Shown here: one piece after another, positions 58,405 to 64,000 of the stretch
How positions within the stretch are numbered: position 1 is the stretch's first letter
Layout: each line of letters begins with the position of its first letter
Assembly (NCBI GenBank): GCA_000697335.1
Contig: JNEM01013732.1
Span: 1 to 64,000 of the forward strand
Direction: 5' to 3'
From: Conidiobolus incongruus B7586
Taxonomy: Eukaryota; Entomophthoromycota; Entomophthoromycetes; Entomophthorales; Conidiobolaceae
Length of the DNA: 64,000 bases
Notes under the pieces: generated by a model
What the model was told of the DNA's origin: nothing
The model's database searches: none
The model's input: the letters and a program-made list of their open reading frames with translations, nothing else
Program-made: the position numbers and the translations under genes

Positions 58405-58642
58405 TGTTAGGGTTTAAACTTGCCTTATTAAGAGGAATCCTATAAAAAAAATAAAAAGTATTAGGTAAAAAAATTAAAAAGATAAGTAAAAGATAAAAAA
58501 AGAGTAAAGTTAAAGTTAATAGAAATAAAAAAGGATTTATTTAAGAAAGTTAGATGGTTTAAATATTTCAAACTTATCAAACAATAGCTTATAAAATATA
58601 TTATCTAGAATATCAAAGTTCTTAAAACAAAGAGTTAAAACA
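58405..58642. repeat. Right copy of the 240-bp direct repeat
   Basis: Better preserved copy, bounded by TG and CA; see the left copy at 57696-57936 for shared words. Confidence 0.7.
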
Positions 58643-60449
58643 CCCCCTCATTAATATCACTCTGTCATTTTTATAATATATCTCAGGAAATATATAATTT
58701 ATACTATTGAAAAAATATAAAAAAGGTTATTGAATGATAAAATAAGATTTTTAATAATTTCAATTCAATATATAACAATTATAATTCTATCAAACTTTGC
58801 TTATAATAAAAATTTTTAATTTAAATATCATTCTCTATAATACAAAATTAAATATTTTATTTATTCAATTGTTTTATTGATTGATTAAATATGATAAATA
58901 TAGTATATTATAAATATTTATTAATTTAATATTTTGAAATTAATTATATAAACAAAATATTTGTAGGCTTATAAATTTGATATATTATAAAAGTTTTGTT
59001 TTAACTATTTGAACCATTATTTAATTATCAAGACTTATTCAACTAAACAAAAATAAAAAATTTAAAAATTTAATAAATTTATGGTAATATATTATTACTG
59101 CTATAATATATATATCTGAAAGCATATATAGGCTGATTTTTAAAATTTAAATTTTTTTTGTATTTTATAACTAAATTAGATGATTATAGAATCCAAAAAT
59201 TCGTTCCAAATGTTTTTAAAAGATATATATATATAACTCATTTTCCATAAAATCATACAAGAAATATTGGGATATTATTAGTAATGTATGAGAGTAAATC
59301 TATAAGTTAATTGAAAATATATTCAAAATCTAGTTCCTAGTTTATTTTATAAAAAATCAATTATTGAAATACAGTTATATTTAAAACATAATAGTATTGG
59401 TTTTAATCAATTAATTGTTATATTTTTTAATAATTAAACACACACGTATATATTGAGATCAAATACATATATTAAAATTTTTAGCTAATTTTCACAAAGC
59501 ATAAGGATAGTAATAAAAAATAAACTGCATTTATTCAATTATAATATCAATCGAACCTAGGTATTTGTAAGGAAAATTAAATAAGTCGCAATTTAAAGTT
59601 TACTAAAATTGTAAATATTTCATTTAATTCATTTTTCAAAGGTCAGTAAAAAAATTAAGTTTCAATTTTGTTTAAATTATTATTTATAATAATTTTAAAG
59701 TTGAAAAATTTTGGCAAAATATTAATCAATATAGTGATAATATGACAGGTTTAATTAATATTATATATTTTTATTTGTTTAATATTAAATATACTTAAAA
59801 ATATTATATTTTTTGAATTTATTTCATATAAATTACTTTGCAATAATAGATTTTATTTTATTTTAATTAATATAATATTTCATCATTTCATGATATCTAC
59901 ATATTAATTAAAATTATAGTTGCTCAATGTAAATGATTGGAGAGAAAGTGATGGAAAAGGCAAGAATTAAGTTTCAAGTTGGAACGATCGTCACAACATA
60001 TCTTCCTGATTCAGCCTCGTCAACTTAGTTACGAATTTTAGATTGTTATTGAGGCGGATTTATTCCTTTTTGAATTTTAGAATAAAAAGTGAAAATGGTT
60101 AATAAAATTTTTTATATGATAGGGTAATTTTATGAATTAAACCAATTAAATCGACCAATTATATTGGGTAAGGAATTGAAAAATGATTAGATAATTCCCT
60201 TAAACCCAAGTTCAATATCTTGACCAACCAAATAGCGAAAATGTTGTTGGATTGACACTATATAAATAAACAACAGTCCTAATAATCTTTAATTTTTCTA
60301 AACTATTTATTCTTCAGTTATTTAAATTTAAAATTATCATTTAACCTTTGATAATTTTATACTATTTTTTAATTGTTTAGTATTAAATATTTAATATTTT
60401 TGTGTTGTTTTGGTTATTGGACCCTTTTTTTTCTAAATTTTGAGATAAA
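58643..60449. other. AT-rich region upstream of the G-gamma gene
   Basis: About 1.8 kb. Mostly A/T, except a patch at about 59935-60070 with markedly more G/C (for example GGAACGATCGTCACAAC) that may be an upstream control region, a leader exon or a relic. No frame is supported. Confidence 0.4.
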
Positions 60450-60731
60450 ATGAACGCAGTCAGCGAACATCGTCTTAAAAAGTTACTCGATCAAACTGAA
60501 AGACTTAAGCAACAGTTGAGTTTACCTAGAGTTACTGTATCTGAAGCTAGCCAGTCGTAAGTTATATATTTATGTTTAATCTCATTTCCTTGATATTAAT
60601 TTATCATTGAATTTAGACTTATAAAATTTGCTACAACTACTGTTGACCCACTACTTCCTTCCATTTGGGGGTCGCAAGCTGGTAATAACCCTCTCAACGC
60701 ACAGTCCGGTGGCTGTTGTTCAATTGCGTAA
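60450..60731 (+). CDS. Heterotrimeric G-protein gamma subunit
   Basis: Gamma subunit that pairs with G-beta at the plasma membrane in receptor signalling (fungal Ste18/Gpg1 class). Two exons (60450-60556 and 60617-60731) with a GTAAGT donor and TTTAG acceptor give 73 residues. The N-terminal helix SEHRLKKLLDQTERLKQQL is the coiled coil that binds G-beta. VTVSEASQSLIKFATTT and DPLLPSIWG follow as in fungal gamma subunits. The C-terminus is GGCCSIA: C70 with SIA forms a CaaX box (Ala last, favouring farnesylation), and the preceding C69 is a likely palmitoylation site as in Ste18. Too short for size-filtered gene finding, but all family elements are present. The phosducin-like gene at 51017 encodes a chaperone for the same dimer. 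Confidence 0.92.
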
Positions 60732-62459
60732 TTCTTTTATATATGTAGGAACTGTTCAATTCGCGACCTGTGTACAACATTTGTTGAACGTATTAAAATT
60801 TCTTATCCATTTTCTCTATTATCAACACTGTTGAACAAAACCATCCTTTGTGGTCGACCTAGTATCGTTGAACATTGTAAGGACTTTGTTGAATTAAGTT
60901 TATATATTGAAATTATTATTTCAATATTTTTTGTTAATATATTAGTAATTTCAGTTTAAATATATATTTTATTTTTTATTGTTAATATTTATAATATTTG
61001 TTTTGATATTAAATGTTTAGTTAAGTGTAACATATATTGTCAAGATAATAGTTGTATCTGGTTTTATTTTTATTATTAATTTAGCAAAATATTAATATAT
61101 GGGATATTAAAATATATCTATTTACACCTCATTCATCATGATTGCATTATTATATAGTCAAGTACTATTAAGATATTTAATTCTTTCTGTAGTTAAGCTT
61201 ATAATGTGATACTCTAAACAACTAATCTAACAATTTAGATGATAATTATTCTGAAAAATCGATTTCTCAAAACATCGAGTTAGGGACTTGAATAAAAGGG
61301 GTAAATTGATTAATTTTAGCATTTGGAGATTAGCATCACTCAGTTGGCATACATTATTCCCTAATATTAAAGGTTAGAACTAACGAGTTGGGTTAAATCT
61401 TGAATTATCTAAATCAATAACTCAATTCTTTTTCATTTACATAGATATAATTTGATGTATTATATTAATCTTGAACTGAATGAATGCAAGTTATTTTTCA
61501 AATTTGAAAAAAGTAAATATGAATTATCCACAAAATAAATAATAAAAATATCTACAATTATTGAAATAGTGGACATTTTCATTCATAAACTAATTGGCAA
61601 TATCCCTAAACATTATTATTTAATATTAGTTAATTTGATTTGAATTAAAAAAGAAAAATTTTGTGAGATAATACATTCTAAATATTTCTTATTATTTCAC
61701 ATCTAATATTGTTAATAAATCAATTCTATCGTGCAAATTATCATTTTCTTTAAAATGCACTAATAGGATAGTGCAGTTAATTACCAAAATATTCATTAAT
61801 AAAATTGAATTCGTATATGAATTTATTTTTATATCATCAATTAAATCAGTGTTTTAAATATTTTAAAATATTATAAAACTTTTGTACCAAATATTAAAAT
61901 TACTTCAAAGATCGAAAAATCGATATAATTATAACTTAAAATTTGATCACATATAATCTATTATGGATATATATTTATATTCTATATATCTTTAAATTTA
62001 GCTGTAGGCAATAGAACAATATAGTACTCTAATATGATCAGAAATATCTTGGTCTGGGCTAATATGCTAACCTATTTTAAAAATAAAAGTTAGATTAAAA
62101 ATATTTAATTGATATATACTTTAATTTTAGTAGTTGATGTAAATTCGAGTTAATAATTATACCAAATATAACATTTTTTTCCTGCAAAATTGATAAATTA
62201 ATTTTCAAAATAATTACAATTAAAATTATAAATTTATATTAATAAATTGATTGATTTTAAAATTCTTTAATGAATTTTTACAAATATAAAATTTTTAAAC
62301 CTTAGTATTAATTTTAAATCAAAAAGAGTTTATCATACAAAAAATATCAAGAGTTAAAAAAGAAATCACTGTTATATAAATTAACATATCAAATAGTGTT
62401 ATTTTAAGTAGTATTGGTTAAATCATTGTGTGTTGCTGGATAATATCTAATTACTTAGC
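60732..62459. other. Intergenic region between convergent genes
   Basis: About 1.7 kb between the 3' ends of the G-gamma gene (plus) and the repeat preproprotein gene (minus). The first 150 bases are less AT-rich and probably the G-gamma 3' UTR. No other feature recognised. Confidence 0.5.
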
Positions 62460-63890
62460 TTAGAAATGGTTAGAGAAAGCTTGATTCAAGGAGGTGTTCT
62501 CGTCCACGAAAGCTGCTTTAAATGATTTGTCATTGTGAACAAAATTAGTTCCTCCGTTATTTACTTCGAGACTGCGTTTCCACCAGAATGGATGAGCACC
62601 TGTTACTTGAGATGCTTGGGTAAGAGAGTCATTTTCAGCGAGTTTGGCAACTTTTGTGGATTTATCATTGAAAACAACGTTAGTTCCGTCATTGTTGACT
62701 TGAAGACTGCGTTTCCACCAGAAAGGATGGGTTCCTGTTGCTTGAGATACTTGGCTAACAGAGTCATTTTCGGTAAAATCAGCAACTTTCAACGACTTAT
62801 CATTGACCACAAAGTTGGTTCCGGTGTTAGATACTCCCATTGAACGTCTATTCAATTGGCTACCAGAGACGCCAGAGGCAGTAGTACTTAAAGTGAGAGC
62901 GTTACTCATTCCGTTATTGATTACATCTCCTTGGTTAGTTGATTGGACATTAGTGCTTTGATCACGGAAGTTGGCAGCTAGACTAGATGGATCGTTGATT
63001 TGTGCACGACGAGCAAAGATTTGGTTATCTACGCCCTGAGCTTCGGCAGTTGCGAGGATTTTGTTGAATAATCCATTGTTAGCGGAATCTCCAAAATTAT
63101 TAGTGTTGAAATTGATAGATTCATCACTGAGTACCCTTCCAATATTTCCTTGGCTATTTCCCTGGGAACGTTTGAACAAACTGTTTGCAACACCACTAGC
63201 AGATGCAAGTGAATTGACAACATTTCCTATTCCGTTATTGGCGGAATCTCCCATGTTTTGGGTACGAATGTTGGATGAGGAATCGCGAGCTACAGATCCA
63301 ATGTTGCCTTCGTCGTTTACTTGGCCACGTCTAGAAAGTACTCCGTTACTAACTCCAGCTGCTGAAGCAGCAGCGTTTACAACGTTAGCAACGCCATTGT
63401 TAACTGAATCACCGAAGTTCTGGGAGTTGAAATTGAAGGATTCATCACGTGCAACAGATCCAATATTGCCCATGCTGTTACCTTGACTACGTCTAGCAAG
63501 TACTCCGTTACTAACTCCAGCTGCTGAAGCAGCAGTGTTTACAACGTTAGCAACACCATTGTTAACTGAATCACCGAAATTCTGGGAGTTGAAATTGAAA
63601 GATTCATCACGTGCAACAGATCCAATATTGCCCATGCTGTTACCTTGGCTACGTCTAGCAAGTACTCCATTACTAACTCCAGCTGCAGCAGCGGCTGTCT
63701 GAACGACATTAGCCACGCCATTATTAACTGAATCACCGAAGTTCTGGGAGTTGAAATTGAAAGATTCATCCCTTAAAACGGTTCCAATATTTCCCTGGCC
63801 ATTAGTCTGACTTCTTCGAAGTAAAGGACTGGCATTCGTACCAAGCATTAAAGTACAAACGAGAGCAGAAAGAATATTTTGAGGAAACAT
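62460..63890 (-). CDS. Secreted repeat preproprotein with regularly spaced Kex2-type sites
   Basis: Single exon, 476 residues. A signal peptide (MFPQNILSALVCTLMLGTNA) is followed by nine dibasic sites at 25-26, 79-80, 133-134, 187-188, 240-241, 294-295, 348-349, 393-394 and 438-439 (RR or KR). The spacing is 53-54 residues six times, then 45 twice. Six type-A units share N-x-x-GNIGxVxRDESxNFN, QNFGDSxNNG and a small, Ala/Gly/Val/Ser-rich second half ending LARR-like. Three type-B units (350-394, 395-439, 440-476) share N-x-GTN-V-x-NDKS and two of them end HPFWWKR. Cleavage in the Golgi by a Kex2-like protease would release about nine peptides. This is the pattern of fungal Kex2-processed repeat proteins, which include pheromone precursors and surface peptides such as Ustilago Rep1. 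There is no Cys after the signal peptide. The Asn/Gln/Gly-spaced repeats recall amyloid or beta-solenoid repeats, but that is inference. Function unknown. Confidence 0.88.
   Translation of the reverse strand: MFPQNILSALVCTLMLGTNASPLLRRSQTNGQGNIGTVLRDESFNFNSQNFGDSVNNGVANVVQTAAAAAGVSNGVLARRSQGNSMGNIGSVARDESFNFNSQNFGDSVNNGVANVVNTAASAAGVSNGVLARRSQGNSMGNIGSVARDESFNFNSQNFGDSVNNGVANVVNAAASAAGVSNGVLSRRGQVNDEGNIGSVARDSSSNIRTQNMGDSANNGIGNVVNSLASASGVANSLFKRSQGNSQGNIGRVLSDESINFNTNNFGDSANNGLFNKILATAEAQGVDNQIFARRAQINDPSSLAANFRDQSTNVQSTNQGDVINNGMSNALTLSTTASGVSGSQLNRRSMGVSNTGTNFVVNDKSLKVADFTENDSVSQVSQATGTHPFWWKRSLQVNNDGTNVVFNDKSTKVAKLAENDSLTQASQVTGAHPFWWKRSLEVNNGGTNFVHNDKSFKAAFVDENTSLNQAFSNHF
63327..63812 (-). 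repeat. Three near-identical 162-bp tandem repeats inside the preproprotein gene
   Basis: Units 63651-63812, 63489-63650 and 63327-63488 encode the first three type-A peptides. Units two and three differ at only a few positions even at silent sites, unlike the diverged later units, pointing to recent duplication or gene conversion. Confidence 0.85.
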
Positions 63891-63965
63891 TTTAATTAAA
63901 ACTCTAAAATTCGAAGATCACCAAACTAATTATTGAGTAATATTAACTACAACTGCACTTTGCGG

Positions 63966-63973
63966 TATATATA
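63966..63973 (-). promoter_or_regulatory. Possible TATA box of the preproprotein gene
   Basis: TATATATA about 80 bases upstream of the ATG, in a local stretch (CCGCAAAGTGCAGTTG on the minus strand) less AT-rich than usual, so slightly more meaningful than other TA tracts here. Unproven. Confidence 0.35.
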
Positions 63974-64000
63974 ACAATATAGATAATCCGATAACCCGTC

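Larger units (their letters stand above)
57696..58642. mobile_element. LTR-like fossil element (two direct repeats of about 240 bp)
   Basis: Two direct repeats, about 57696-57936 and 58405-58642, are roughly 80 percent alike by eye and flank about 470 bases of A/T-rich sequence with no coding capacity. The right copy begins TG and ends CA, and a purine-rich run (minus-strand sense) abuts it, as next to retrotransposon LTRs. Total length near 950 bp and the lack of any protein frame fit a miniature (TRIM-like) or internally deleted LTR element; two independent solo LTR insertions are the alternative. The divergence of the copies suggests an old insertion. It is broken and non-coding. Confidence 0.4.

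Noticed and set aside
62535-63486. Plus-strand frames at 62535-62843 and 63061-63486 and shifted minus frames
   Set aside because: Shadows of the tandem repeats of the preproprotein gene; no independent coding evidence.
63327-63812. CRISPR-like array of regular repeats
   Set aside because: The 162-bp period is coding, has no spacers, and lies in a eukaryotic secreted-protein gene.

Overview
The window is 64 kb of very AT-rich nuclear DNA from a eukaryote, most likely an early-diverging fungus. Coding genes are broken by many short introns (mostly 40-75 nt, GTAAG/GTAAT donors, CTAAT-like branch sites, TTTAG acceptors). There are three nuclear tRNA genes, one with the canonical tRNA-Tyr intron. 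The proteins include fungal types: a short CaaX G-protein gamma subunit, PMP3, an SQS1-like R3H/G-patch protein and a secreted protein with Kex2-type sites. A P2X-like channel points away from Dikarya; an Entomophthoromycotina-like genome (Conidiobolus and relatives) would fit, but this is inference. Termination codons are standard (TAA, TAG and TGA all used).

Layout. 1-7 kb: an MPE1/RBBP6-type cleavage-polyadenylation factor and an ASNSD1-type asparagine-synthetase-like protein, both on the minus strand. 7-15.9 kb: tRNA-Ala, RPS28, PMP3, a SAM-domain tail-anchored protein, tRNA-Tyr, an SQS1-like protein and an acidic/basic neighbour of unknown function. 16-32 kb is gene-poor: a mariner transposase relic, a secreted tyrosinase, tRNA-Ser, a decayed small secreted-protein gene, one fungal protein of unknown function and a second decayed gene. 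33-54 kb is gene-rich: nuclear cap-binding protein NCBP1, ribosome-assembly factor NOC2, CTD phosphatase FCP1, a P2X-like channel, an unknown coiled-coil membrane protein, a phosducin-like protein and ATP synthase OSCP (ATP5). 55-59 kb is the most AT-rich block and holds a decayed Tc1-like transposon and an LTR-like fossil. 60-64 kb: a G-protein gamma subunit and a secreted repeat preproprotein with dibasic processing sites at regular intervals.

There are no operons and most genes look like independent housekeeping units. Several act in the mRNA life cycle (FCP1, NCBP1, MPE1, SQS1). The phosducin-like protein and G-gamma are functional partners in G-beta-gamma assembly and lie 8.4 kb apart, though linkage may be chance.

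The most notable items are the Kex2-type repeat preproprotein at the right end (six units of about 54 residues, then three of a second type with a 45-residue period) and the fungal P2X-like receptor. I built exon models by hand from splice motifs and reading-frame continuity. All multi-exon models close in frame, but none has been tested with transcripts.
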